47,646 bases of DNA from Lachnospiraceae bacterium (GTDB lineage: Bacteria; Bacillota_A; Clostridia; Lachnospirales; Lachnospiraceae): contig JAGZJD010000014.1 of NCBI GenBank assembly GCA_018365895.1, positions 1 through 47,646 on the forward strand, written 5' to 3'. Made by a program: the position numbers and the translations under genes. Shown piece by piece: positions 1-8,405 of the stretch. Positions within the stretch are counted from its first letter, which is position 1; every line of letters begins with the position of its first letter. The notes below the pieces were generated by a model that did no database searches, was not told the origin of the DNA, and saw only the letters and a program-made list of their open reading frames with translations.

Positions 1-1
1 T

Positions 2-2785
2 GAATTGTGGGGAGATGAAGTGGATTCTATCCGTACTTTTGATGTGGAAAGCCAGCGTTCTATCGAGAATCTGGAAGAGGTTCTGATCTATCCGGCAACA
101 GAGTTTCCAGAAGAAGATGCAAAAAGAAAGTCATTTCTTGAGTATTTTGATGCGAAAGATACGATTTTGTTTCTTGATGAGCCATCGAGATTACTAGAAA
201 AGGGAAATGCAGTGGAGGAAGAGTTTGTTCAGGCTCAGACCAATCGATTTGAGAGCGGTTATCATGTATCAGAAGAAGAAATGAAACTCTTTTCAGTAAA
301 AGAGATTGTAAAGAAGATGAATGTATTTTCGATGATAGGATTCTCTATGTTGGATACAAGGAATCCGGAATTTCAGATTAAAGACAGTTATCTTCTGACT
401 ACAAAGGGGGTAAATCCTTATAACAATAGCTTTGAGACGTTGACAAGAGATTTGAAGCGGCTCAAACGAAGCGGCTACCGGGTAATTCTTTTGTCGGGTT
501 CCAGGACGAGGGCAAAACGTCTTGCGGAGGATCTGAGAGACTATGATCTGAGCAGTTTCTATAGTGAAGATCAGGAACGAGAAGTAGGTGCGGGAGAGAT
601 TATGGTGTCTTATGGCCATGTGACGGAAGGATATGAGTATCCGATGCTAAAATTCATGGTCATTTCAGAGACAGACATTTTCGGAAAAAAGAAAAAGAAA
701 CGAAAACGTAAGACGTATGACGGACAGCGGATACAGAGCTTCTCAGAATTAAAGGTTGGGGACTATGTGGTACATGAAACACATGGACTTGGAATTTATC
801 AGGGAATTGAGAAGATGGAAGTGGATCGGGTAGCAAAAGATTATATTAAAATTGCCTATGCGGCGGGAGGAAATCTTTATATTCCCGCAACACAGCTTGA
901 TCTGATCCAAAAGTATGCCAGTGCAGATGCAAAAACGCCGAAGTTAAATAAGCTCGGCGGAACAGAGTGGAAAAAGACAAAAGCCCGTGTGCGAAGTGCT
1001 GTGCGGGATATTGCGAAAGATTTAGTAGAGCTTTACGCTGCAAGACAAAAGGAGCAGGGATTCCAGTATGGTCCGGATACAATCTGGCAGCAGGAATTTG
1101 AAGAAATGTTCCCGTTTGAGGAGACGGATGATCAGCTGGCAGCGATCGCAGCTACGAAGGAGGACATGGAAAGTACAAAGATTATGGATCGCCTTGTCTG
1201 CGGAGATGTGGGATACGGAAAGACGGAAATTGCAATCCGGGCAGCATTTAAAGCAGTGCAGGAAAGTAAACAGGTTGTATATCTTGTTCCAACAACGATC
1301 CTGGCTCAGCAGCATTATAATACCTTTTTGCAGAGAATGAAAGAATTCCCGGTACGGGTAGACCTGCTCTGCCGTTTCCGAACAAGTGCTCAGCAGAAAA
1401 AAACGATAGAAGATACGAAAAAAGGACTGGTAGACATTTTGATCGGAACACATCGCCTTTTGAGCGATGATATCGTGTATAAGGATCTGGGGCTGTTAAT
1501 TATTGATGAGGAGCAGCGATTTGGGGTACAGCATAAGGAAAAGATCAAAAAATTAAAAGAAAACGTGGACGTATTGACATTAACGGCGACCCCGATACCG
1601 CGTACGCTTCATATGAGTCTGATCGGAATTAGAGATATGAGTGTTCTCGAAGAAGCACCAATGGATCGGATGCCGATTCAGACGTATGTAATGGAATATA
1701 GTGATGAGATGGTGCGTGAGGCGATTGAACGTGAGATTTCCAGGGGCGGACAAGTATATTATGTATACAATCGCGTTAATGATATTGAAGAGATTACAGA
1801 TCGGATCAGGAAACTTGTTCCGGATGCGGTCGTAGAATATGCTCACGGGCAAATGCGGGAACATCAATTGGAAAAAATTATGTTTGAATTTATTAATGGT
1901 GAGATTGATGTGCTTATTTCCACAACAATCATTGAAACCGGACTTGATATTTCCAATGCCAATACAATGATTATTCATGATGCAGACCGTTTCGGTCTGT
2001 CACAGCTTTATCAGCTTCGCGGCAGAGTAGGACGTTCTAACAGAATGGCGTATGCATTTCTTCTCTATAAACGTGATAAGCTGCTGAAAGAAGTGGCAGA
2101 GAAAAGACTGGCGGCAATTCGTGAGTTTACCGATCTTGGTTCCGGATTTAAGATTGCGATGCGTGATCTGGAGATTAGAGGCGCGGGTAATCTGCTTGGA
2201 GCGGAACAGCATGGGCATATGGAGGCGGTGGGATATGATCTGTACTGCAAGATGCTGAATGAGGCGGTGAAACATCTGAAAGGAGAGCGGGAAGAGGAAG
2301 AAGATTTTGTGACAACACTGGATCTGAATATCGATGCGTTCATTCCTTCATCTTATATTGCAAATGAATATCAGAAACTTGATATTTATAAGAGGATCGC
2401 AGCAATCGAATCAGAAGAAGAAATGGATGATATGATTGAGGAGTTAATTGATCGTTTTGGGGATATTCCGAGAAAGGTACAGAAACTTTTGAATGTGGCG
2501 CTTTTGAAATCCCTTGCTCACAGCGCTTATGTGGCAGCAGTAGAACAAAAGGGAGATGTATTTCAGTTTACAATGTACGAAAAAGCGAAAGTGAATGCAC
2601 AGCAGATTCCGGTACTTTTACAGAAATATAAAGGAGAGCTGCAGTTTAAGGTAGAGACGCCGCCATACTTTACTTATGAGAAGAAACGTAAGAATAAGGT
2701 GGAGAAAGATGAAGATATCCTTCAGCTTGTGAAACAGATTTTGACTGATATTAAAAGTCTTTCTTTTGGCTGGCAGAAACAATAA
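2..2785 (+). CDS. mfd: Transcription-repair coupling factor Mfd (5' partial)
   Basis: ATP-dependent DNA translocase that removes RNA polymerase stalled at lesions and recruits UvrA. The reading frame is open from base 2 to the TAA at 2783-2785, so the gene starts upstream; about 927 residues are visible of a usual 1,100-1,170, and the missing part is most of the UvrB-like N-terminal module. A very basic K/R linker precedes a CarD-like RNA-polymerase interaction domain (about residues 250-340). The helicase core follows: Walker A GDVGYGKTE near residue 400, Walker B DEEQ near 500, TATPIPRTLH, and motif VI RGRVGRS near 672. A TRCF C-terminal domain ends the protein. mfd upstream of a PrsA-like gene and spoVT is a familiar Firmicutes order, here interrupted before spoVT. 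Confidence 0.97.
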   Translation, partial: ELWGDEVDSIRTFDVESQRSIENLEEVLIYPATEFPEEDAKRKSFLEYFDAKDTILFLDEPSRLLEKGNAVEEEFVQAQTNRFESGYHVSEEEMKLFSVKEIVKKMNVFSMIGFSMLDTRNPEFQIKDSYLLTTKGVNPYNNSFETLTRDLKRLKRSGYRVILLSGSRTRAKRLAEDLRDYDLSSFYSEDQEREVGAGEIMVSYGHVTEGYEYPMLKFMVISETDIFGKKKKKRKRKTYDGQRIQSFSELKVGDYVVHETHGLGIYQGIEKMEVDRVAKDYIKIAYAAGGNLYIPATQLDLIQKYASADAKTPKLNKLGGTEWKKTKARVRSAVRDIAKDLVELYAARQKEQGFQYGPDTIWQQEFEEMFPFEETDDQLAAIAATKEDMESTKIMDRLVCGDVGYGKTEIAIRAAFKAVQESKQVVYLVPTTILAQQHYNTFLQRMKEFPVRVDLLCRFRTSAQQKKTIEDTKKGLVDILIGTHRLLSDDIVYKDLGLLIIDEEQRFGVQHKEKIKKLKENVDVLTLTATPIPRTLHMSLIGIRDMSVLEEAPMDRMPIQTYVMEYSDEMVREAIEREISRGGQVYYVYNRVNDIEEITDRIRKLVPDAVVEYAHGQMREHQLEKIMFEFINGEIDVLISTTIIETGLDISNANTMIIHDADRFGLSQLYQLRGRVGRSNRMAYAFLLYKRDKLLKEVAEKRLAAIREFTDLGSGFKIAMRDLEIRGAGNLLGAEQHGHMEAVGYDLYCKMLNEAVKHLKGEREEEEDFVTTLDLNIDAFIPSSYIANEYQKLDIYKRIAAIESEEEMDDMIEELIDRFGDIPRKVQKLLNVALLKSLAHSAYVAAVEQKGDVFQFTMYEKAKVNAQQIPVLLQKYKGELQFKVETPPYFTYEKKRKNKVEKDEDILQLVKQILTDIKSLSFGWQKQ

Positions 2786-2846
2786 TTTACAAAAGTAGGA
2801 GAAGCGTTTCCGGGGTACTTAAAACGTGAAAAATTTGTGATAAGCA

Positions 2847-2875
2847 TTGATACTCATAAGAAAAAGGGCTATAAT
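2847..2875 (+). promoter_or_regulatory. Sigma-A-type promoter for the foldase lipoprotein
   Basis: TTGATA at 2847-2852 and TATAAT at 2870-2875 with a 17-base spacer, 32 bases before the start codon. AGGAGG lies 7 bases before the ATG at 2907. Seen in sequence; activity is inferred. Confidence 0.75.
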
Positions 2876-2906
2876 AGGATAGCTATTAAGTATCAGGAGG
2901 AAGAAG

Positions 2907-4004
2907 ATGAAAGGCTTAAAGAAAAGAGTAGCAGCACTTGCGGCGGCAGCAGCGCTGGCGGTTTCAGGTGTTACTGGCTGCGGGACAGTGAATGCAGATA
3001 AAGTTATTGCAAAAGTAGACGATACAGAAATCACAATGGGACTTTTAAATTTCTATGTGCGCTATCAACAGGGTGTTTATGAGACAAATTATGCACAGAT
3101 GATGGGCGGCATTGATGCGATGTGGTCTGCAGAAGTCGGTGAAGGGAAAACATATGAGCAGTCTATGAAGGAGACATCGATAGAGCTGCTGAAACAGATG
3201 TGTGTTTTGGAAGATCATATGGACGAATATGAGATTACTCTGACAGAAGAGGAGAAGGCAAAGATTAAGCAAGCTGTCGAAGATTTTGTAAAAGCCAATA
3301 AAGAAGAGGAACTAGAGGCGATTTCAGGAGATGCGGAGACGGTGGAACGCCTTCTTACCCTTATGACGGAGCAAAAGAAGATGCATGACGCAATTACTGC
3401 AAAAGCAGATATGGAAGTTTCTGATGATGAGGCAAGACGCAAAGGAATGCAGTATGTACTTTTCTCTTTTACAAAGACAAAAGATGATGGAACAACTGAG
3501 ACAATGACAGCGGAAGAGAAAAAGGAGCTGAAGAAAGAAGCGGAAGCATTTGCAAAGAGTGTCAAAAATGAAAAAGACTTTGAGGCATTTGCGGAGAAAA
3601 ACGGATATTCAGCAGTAGATTCTTCGTTCGGAGAGGGTACGACAGCGCCGACAGAAGATATGGTAAAACAGTTGAATGAATTAAAAGTGGGCGGAACAAC
3701 AGATGTATTTGAGTCAGACAACGGTTACTATGTTGGACGTGTAACAAGTGAACTTGATCGGGACGCAACAGATCAGCGAAAAGAAACCATTATACAGGAA
3801 CGCAAGCAGGAGAAATTCAAAGAAGTATACGAAGGCTGGGAGAAAGAAGCTGACATTACAGAAGATAAGAAGCTTTTGGAGAAGCTTGACTTTGAGAAAC
3901 AGGGAGTAACGCTTAAGACGGAAGAGGCGGATGCGGAAAATAAAGACGCAGACAGTGCAGATACCGGAAGCGCTGAGGATAGTACAGACACGACAGAAGA
4001 ATAG
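2907..4004 (+). CDS. PrsA-like foldase lipoprotein (parvulin-type peptidyl-prolyl isomerase)
   Basis: Extracytoplasmic lipoprotein likely to help secreted proteins fold by proline isomerisation. The N-terminus is a lipoprotein signal: basic start, Ala-rich core, and lipobox VTGC with the modified cysteine at residue 25. A SurA/PrsA N-terminal helical chaperone region follows (about 30-165). A PPIC-type region follows at about 185-290 (MQYVLFSF, FEAFAEKNGYS, SSFGEG, LKVGGTTDVFESDNGYYVGRV). The tail is Asp/Glu/Thr-rich and low complexity, probably a wall-spanning or disordered segment. It follows mfd, with its own promoter and a strong terminator. Assignment to the PrsA/SurA family is firm; enzymatic activity of the parvulin domain is not proven by sequence. 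Confidence 0.88.
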   Translation: MKGLKKRVAALAAAAALAVSGVTGCGTVNADKVIAKVDDTEITMGLLNFYVRYQQGVYETNYAQMMGGIDAMWSAEVGEGKTYEQSMKETSIELLKQMCVLEDHMDEYEITLTEEEKAKIKQAVEDFVKANKEEELEAISGDAETVERLLTLMTEQKKMHDAITAKADMEVSDDEARRKGMQYVLFSFTKTKDDGTTETMTAEEKKELKKEAEAFAKSVKNEKDFEAFAEKNGYSAVDSSFGEGTTAPTEDMVKQLNELKVGGTTDVFESDNGYYVGRVTSELDRDATDQRKETIIQERKQEKFKEVYEGWEKEADITEDKKLLEKLDFEKQGVTLKTEEADAENKDADSADTGSAEDSTDTTEE

Positions 4005-4027
4005 AAAACAAAATATGTTTATGAATG

Positions 4028-4055
4028 GGACTATGAGAAATCATAGTCCTTTTTT
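4028..4055 (+). terminator. Intrinsic terminator after the foldase gene
   Basis: Nine-pair stem GGACTATGA (4028-4036) with TCATAGTCC (4041-4049), loop GAAA, followed by six T. Confidence 0.92.
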
Positions 4056-4206
4056 GTTATCTAAAGAAAATCATCAGAAATTCAGACTAAATATTTAAAA
4101 AGTCTTAATAATTCCATTCATAGATTTTAATTTTGCTCCTGTATGATAAAAGCAGATTAGAAAAGAAGACAAAAGAAGAAAAATGACGGCAATGGGAGGA
4201 TGAGTC

Positions 4207-4803
4207 ATGGAGAAAAAAGGATTTAGAAGGGCAGTAAATGTAGTTACGATATTATGTACGGCAGCTATGATTTCATTCGTTATCTATGGATTGAAAAGTG
4301 GAATTTTTACAAATAGAACGATGATGGAAGAACTGGTAAGCCGGGGAGGTATATGGGGACCGATTACTTTTATGATTATTCAAATGGTACAGGTAGTTGT
4401 CCCGGTCATTCCAGGAGGAATTACATGTGCGGTGGGAGTTGTTGTGTTTGGTCCATGGTACGGACTGCTTTATAACTACATTGGCATTGTGGCAGGTTCC
4501 TGTATTAACTTTTATCTGGCCCGCCGATATGGCCAGTGTCTTGTGAAATTCTTTGTGAAGGAAGAAACGTACAATAAATATATTACATGGTTGGAAAAGG
4601 GGAAAAAATTCGACAAATTTTTTGCTGCGGCGATTTTCTTCCCATGTGCACCGGACGATGTGCTCTGCATGATTGCGGGTTTAACAAAAATGTCCTGGAA
4701 GAAATTTTCCGCTATCATCCTGCTTGGCAAGCCGGCTTCGATTGCAGCATACAGCATGGCGCTTGTTTATGCGGGAGGATTTTTATCAGGCTTACTTGGG
4801 TAG
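4207..4803 (+). CDS. TVP38/TMEM64 (VTT/DedA-like) family membrane protein
   Basis: A 198-residue polytopic membrane protein. Segments include an N-terminal helix (about 10-30), a re-entrant/membrane region with PVIPGGITCAVGVVVFGPWYG (about 67-90), a helix ending in GSCINFYLARRYG, and two C-terminal helices around FAAAIFFPCAPDDVLCMIAGL and ILLGKPASIAAYSMAL. These are hallmark positions of the VTT/DedA superfamily, members of which act in lipid scrambling or transport of lipid carriers. GGGAGGATG precedes the ATG by 8 bases. It is 26 bases upstream of two lipid-type glycosyltransferases and probably in one operon with them, which supports a membrane-lipid role. Substrate unknown. Confidence 0.85.
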   Translation: MEKKGFRRAVNVVTILCTAAMISFVIYGLKSGIFTNRTMMEELVSRGGIWGPITFMIIQMVQVVVPVIPGGITCAVGVVVFGPWYGLLYNYIGIVAGSCINFYLARRYGQCLVKFFVKEETYNKYITWLEKGKKFDKFFAAAIFFPCAPDDVLCMIAGLTKMSWKKFSAIILLGKPASIAAYSMALVYAGGFLSGLLG

Positions 4804-4829
4804 TGTCAGAAGGAAGAGAGGAAAAAGGT

Positions 4830-6080
4830 ATGAAAATTTTAATTACAAGTGATTTATTTGAGGCAACCATTAACGGTGTTGTTACATCTGTAAAAAATCT
4901 GGAGCGGGAACTGACAGCCCAGGGACATGAAGTAAAGATTCTGACAGTATCCAATAGCTGTGTTTCCTACCGGAAAGAAAATGTGTACTATATTATGTCT
5001 GTGCCTTCCGGCATTTATCCGGATATCCGGATTCCGGTATCACGGGGCAGCGAATATGTGCGGGAGTTGATTGCATGGAAACCGGATGTGATCCACAGCC
5101 AGTGTGAATTTTTTACTTTTGGATATGCGAAACGAATTGCCAAAGAGACCGGTGCAGTGCTGCTTCATACATATCACACATTATATGAACAATATACGGA
5201 ATATGTTCCGATAGGAAAATCCATTGGCCGTGCAGCTCTTGGGAACTGGATGCGGATGCGGTTAAAGCCGGTGAATATGATTATTGCACCTACAAAAAAA
5301 GTCGAGAAAACGCTGCGGGAATATGAAATGGAGCAGGATATTACAGTTATTCCATCTGGAATAGAAATACAAAAGTTTATGGAGAAAGAAAATAATATCG
5401 TTTCAAAGGCGATTCGTGAGAAGTACGGAATTGAAGAAGAGAAGAAAGTGATTTTAAGTCTTGGACGGCTTGGATTTGAGAAGCGGATTGAAGAACTGCT
5501 CTTCGGAATGCAGGAGCTTTTGAAGACGAGGAAAGAAGTGATTCTGATGATCGTGGGAGGCGGACCGGCAAGAGAGAGTCTTAAGAAAACAGCAAGGGAG
5601 CTTGGAATTGAAGGATCCGTGCGGTTTACAGGAATGGTTTCACCGGAGGAAACAAAAGACTACTATCAGATGGCAGATATTTTTGTATGTGCTTCCACAA
5701 GCGAGACACAGGGACTTACTTATATTGAAGCGATGGCAAGCGGTCTTCCTCTTGTCTGCAGGAAAGACGATTGTCTGGATGGTGTGCTGGAAGAGGGGAA
5801 AAATGGATTTGCTTATGAAACACTGGAAGAATTTGCGGCAGGGATTGTGACGCTGATTGATCAGAAAAACGTATATAAAAATGCAGTCATAAGAAGCCGT
5901 CAGATTGCAGAGGAATTTGGAACAAAGCGGTTCGGAACAAGGGTAGAGAGCTGTTATTATCACACATTATTGAAAAGAAGGTATGAAGAATATGAAAGTT
6001 TTGTTATATGCAAAAAACAGGCAGGTCGTTTTAAAGAGCGGTGTTGGGCGCGCTATGGTCATGCAAGAAGAATCTCTTAG
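4830..6080 (+). CDS. GT4 glycosyltransferase, probably 1,2-diacylglycerol 3-alpha-glucosyltransferase
   Basis: Probably transfers glucose from a nucleotide sugar to diacylglycerol at the inner face of the membrane, giving a glycolipid anchor. 416 residues, two-lobed GT-B fold. The N-terminal lobe opens MKILITSDLFEATINGVVTSVKNL and contains HTYHTLYEQYTEYVP, a motif of diacylglycerol glucosyltransferases and their PimB-like relatives. The C-terminal lobe carries LSLGRLGFEKR, GGGPARESL and the sugar-nucleotide signature SETQGLTYIEAMASGLPLV (about 293-311). ATG 4830 is preferred over the longer open frame from 4587 because that extension overlaps the upstream gene in another frame, whereas GGAAAAAGG precedes 4830. 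Its last 89 bases overlap the next gene, which is unusually long. Exact sugar and acceptor are inferred. Confidence 0.85.
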   Translation: MKILITSDLFEATINGVVTSVKNLERELTAQGHEVKILTVSNSCVSYRKENVYYIMSVPSGIYPDIRIPVSRGSEYVRELIAWKPDVIHSQCEFFTFGYAKRIAKETGAVLLHTYHTLYEQYTEYVPIGKSIGRAALGNWMRMRLKPVNMIIAPTKKVEKTLREYEMEQDITVIPSGIEIQKFMEKENNIVSKAIREKYGIEEEKKVILSLGRLGFEKRIEELLFGMQELLKTRKEVILMIVGGGPARESLKKTARELGIEGSVRFTGMVSPEETKDYYQMADIFVCASTSETQGLTYIEAMASGLPLVCRKDDCLDGVLEEGKNGFAYETLEEFAAGIVTLIDQKNVYKNAVIRSRQIAEEFGTKRFGTRVESCYYHTLLKRRYEEYESFVICKKQAGRFKERCWARYGHARRIS

Positions 6081-7062
6081 GAGAAATGGCGCTAGTGTGA
6101 CAATGGATCCGTCAGATTTGTATGATATTGTACATATTAATACCATTTTTCCAAGTGATTACCGAATGGCAAAACGGGCAAAGCGGCAAGGGAAAAAAGT
6201 AGTCTATCATGCACATTCTACGGAGGAAGATTTTCGCAATTCGTTTATTGGATCGAATATGATTTCCCCATTGTTTCGAAAGTGGATTACAAAATGCTAT
6301 AAGACCGGGGACTTGATTTTGACACCGACAGAATATTCCAAGTCGCTGCTGAAAGGATATGGGATTGACAATGAAATTGAAGCAATCTCCAACGGAGTAG
6401 ACACGAATCTTTTTCAGAAAAATGAAGCTGCACGAATTTTATTTCGCAGAAAATACGGATTTGGAGCAGAAGAAAAACTGATTATGTCAGTAGGACTTTA
6501 TTTTGAGCGGAAAGGAATTCTGGATTTTGTGGCTCTGGCAGAACAGATGCCGGAGTATCAGTTTCTCTGGTTTGGGTATACACCGGATAGCCAGATTCCG
6601 AAAAAAGTAAGGGAAGCTGTCCATAAGAAGCTGTCGAATCTGCATTTTATGGGATATCTGCCGAAGGAAGAACTGCAGATGGCATACAGCAGTTGCGATT
6701 TGTTCTTCTTTCCGTCTTATGAAGAGACAGAGGGAATAGTTGTTTTGGAGGCATTGGCGTCCGAGATTCCGGTACTTTTAAGAACGATTCCGGTATATGA
6801 TGATTGGCTGATCAATGGAAAGGATGTCTATAAAGGGAAGAATCTAAAAGATTTTCAGGAGAAGATTCCTGAGATTCTGAATGGAACACTCCCGGATCTG
6901 ACGCAGCAGGGGAGAAAATGTGCAGAAGAGCGGGATGTGATGTGTCAGGCGAAGAAATTATATCATTTCTATGAGAAACTCAATGCAGATCGGGAAAGAG
7001 AAAATGAAGCCAGAGAGATCTGTCTGAAACAGAATTGTCATAAGAATATGGAATTATCATAA
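5992..7062 (+). CDS. GT4 glycosyltransferase, probably second sugar of diglycosyl-diacylglycerol
   Basis: 356 residues, GT-B fold, GT4 family. The N-lobe opens MKVLLYAKNRQVVLKSGVGRAM. The C-lobe contains IMSVGLYFERKG, the adjacent LWFGYTPDS, and the nucleotide-sugar signature SYEETEGIVVLEALASEIPVL (about 242-262). Together with the preceding gene it resembles the streptococcal GlcDAG synthase/CpoA pair that makes diglycosyl-diacylglycerol, so it probably adds the second sugar. Two starts are possible, ATG 5983 and ATG 5992. AAGAAGG ends at 5981, one base from the first and ten from the second, so 5992 is preferred. The gene starts inside the preceding one (89-base overlap in another frame), implying translational coupling or a recent indel at the end of the upstream gene. 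Confidence 0.83.
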   Translation: MKVLLYAKNRQVVLKSGVGRAMVMQEESLRRNGASVTMDPSDLYDIVHINTIFPSDYRMAKRAKRQGKKVVYHAHSTEEDFRNSFIGSNMISPLFRKWITKCYKTGDLILTPTEYSKSLLKGYGIDNEIEAISNGVDTNLFQKNEAARILFRRKYGFGAEEKLIMSVGLYFERKGILDFVALAEQMPEYQFLWFGYTPDSQIPKKVREAVHKKLSNLHFMGYLPKEELQMAYSSCDLFFFPSYEETEGIVVLEALASEIPVLLRTIPVYDDWLINGKDVYKGKNLKDFQEKIPEILNGTLPDLTQQGRKCAEERDVMCQAKKLYHFYEKLNADRERENEAREICLKQNCHKNMELS

Positions 7063-7083
7063 AAAATATATTGCAATAAAAAA

Positions 7084-7114
7084 GGACAGCATTCATTCGT
7101 GGAAAATGCTGTCC
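7084..7114. terminator. Bidirectional intrinsic terminator between glycosyltransferase and yqeY
   Basis: Ten-pair stem GGACAGCATT (7084-7093) with AATGCTGTCC (7105-7114). An A-rich run on the left gives a T tract for minus-strand transcripts (strong), and ATATTTTT on the right serves plus-strand transcripts (weaker). It lies between two convergent genes. Confidence 0.88.
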
Positions 7115-7123
7115 CAAATATTT

Positions 7124-7570
7124 TTACTGGAAATAAGACATGAGAATTTCGTTCACAAGCTTGCCATCTGCTTTGCCTTTGACTTTTGGCATCAGGACTT
7201 TCATAATCTTGCCTTTGTCTTTCGCGGTCGGAGCTTCTATCTGAACTTCCTGTAATGTCTCGTCAATGATCTGACGAATCTCAGCTTCGTCCATCATCTT
7301 TGGAGCAAACTGTTCAAGCACCTGGATGCGCTGTCTGCATTCGTTGATGATGTCTGTCCGGTCTTCAGGAGTTAATTCTAAAGTTTCTTTTGTTTGCTTG
7401 ATCTCTTTTAATACTACCTGGATTTCTTCCTCTTCCGTCAGATCTGCACGCTTGTCAATAGCTTTGTTCTTAAGGGCAGATAAGAGAAGAGAAAGGGATT
7501 CCTTTGTCTCTTTATCACTTGCCTTCATCGCTGCTACCATAGCGCTTCTTACTTTATCTGTCATACTCAT
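7124..7570 (-). CDS. yqeY: YqeY/GatB-like domain protein
   Basis: 148 residues, full length for the YqeY family, which resembles the tRNA-binding tail domain of GatB. The cellular role is not settled. Conserved features visible are the N-terminal helix MTDKVRSAMVAAMKASDKETKESLSLL, the EEEIQVVLKEIKQ helix, QFAPKMMDEAEI, and the C-terminal KGKIMKVLMPKVKGKADGKLVNEIL. On the minus strand GGAGGAATACATC precedes the ATG at 7570. It is transcribed away from vanR and stands as a single-gene unit ending at the shared terminator at 7084-7114. Confidence 0.92.
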   Translation of the reverse strand: MSMTDKVRSAMVAAMKASDKETKESLSLLLSALKNKAIDKRADLTEEEEIQVVLKEIKQTKETLELTPEDRTDIINECRQRIQVLEQFAPKMMDEAEIRQIIDETLQEVQIEAPTAKDKGKIMKVLMPKVKGKADGKLVNEILMSYFQ

Positions 7571-7641
7571 GATGTATTCCTCCTAACATTTTTGAATAGT
7601 TTTATTATACACAAAAGTCAGGCAGAATACCAGAGAGAAGA

Positions 7642-7670
7642 TTGTATTTCCAAAGAGAGTTTTGTATAAT
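7642..7670 (+). promoter_or_regulatory. Promoter for vanRS
   Basis: TTGTAT (7642-7647), 17-base spacer, TATAAT (7665-7670), 31 bases before the vanR start. A good sigma-A match, so the two-component pair probably has basal expression. A TATAAT for the divergent yqeY lies nearby on the other strand, without a good -35 box. Confidence 0.7.
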
Positions 7671-7700
7671 AAATAAAGAATGTCTTACAGGAGAAAGAAC

Positions 7701-8405
7701 ATGAAAGAACATATTTTAATTGTAGATGATGAAAAGGAGATTGCAGATCTTCTGGAGCTGTATCTTGGTAATGACGGGTTTTTGATCCATAAATTCTATA
7801 ACGGAGCAGATGCGCTTGAGTGTATTCGCACAACGAAGCTTGATCTGGCAATTTTAGATGTGATGCTGCCGGATATTGACGGGTTTCGAATCTGCCAGAA
7901 AATCCGCGAGGAACATTTTTATCCGGTCATCATGCTGACAGCAAAGGTGGCAGATGCGGACAAGATTATGGGGCTGACGATCGGTGCAGATGATTATATT
8001 CTGAAACCATTCAATCCGCTGGAAGTCATTGCACGCGTGAAGACTCAGCTTCGCCGGTATAAGAGGTATAATCAGGCAGAACAGTCCAAACAAACAGAAG
8101 AGCGGGAGCAGGAGTATGATATTCGTGGCTTATTGATTAATAAAGAAACGCATAAGTGTACACTGTATGGAAAAGAAGTGCCGCTGACGCCGCTGGAATT
8201 TGAAATTCTCTGGTACCTTTGTGAATACCGCGGGAAGGTAGTGGCGTCTGAAGAATTGTTCGAAGCAATCTGGGGCGAAAAATATTATGACAATAACAAT
8301 ACGGTTATGGCGCATATCGGAAGAATCAGGGAGAAACTGCATGAACCGGCGCGGAATCCGAAGTTTATAAAAACTGTGTGGGGAGTGGGGTATCAGATTG
8401 AGTAA
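7701..8405 (+). CDS. vanR: VanR-type OmpR/PhoB response regulator
   Basis: 234-residue transcription activator. The receiver domain (1-120) has the acidic pair D9/D10, phospho-acceptor D53 in LAILDVMLPDIDG, and the LKPF lysine near 102. The winged-helix DNA-binding domain (about 138-234) has LTPLEFEILWYLCEYRGKVVASEELFEAIWGE and ends KTVWGVGYQIE. ATG 7701 follows AGGAG by 7 bases; an earlier in-frame ATG at 7680 lacks a ribosome site. It overlaps vanS by 8 bases and lies directly upstream of a VanG-type ligase, so the likely target is the promoter region before that ligase. Calling it VanR rests on this neighbourhood plus family resemblance. Confidence 0.88.
   Translation: MKEHILIVDDEKEIADLLELYLGNDGFLIHKFYNGADALECIRTTKLDLAILDVMLPDIDGFRICQKIREEHFYPVIMLTAKVADADKIMGLTIGADDYILKPFNPLEVIARVKTQLRRYKRYNQAEQSKQTEEREQEYDIRGLLINKETHKCTLYGKEVPLTPLEFEILWYLCEYRGKVVASEELFEAIWGEKYYDNNNTVMAHIGRIREKLHEPARNPKFIKTVWGVGYQIE

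Noticed and set aside
3215..3721. 168-codon minus-strand frame inside the foldase gene
   Set aside because: Ser/Phe-rich shadow of an acidic, Glu/Lys-rich gene; no ribosome site.
4587..4829. Longer N-terminus for the first glycosyltransferase
   Set aside because: The extension lies in the TVP38 gene in another frame and lacks family similarity; ATG 4830 matches GT4 N-termini.
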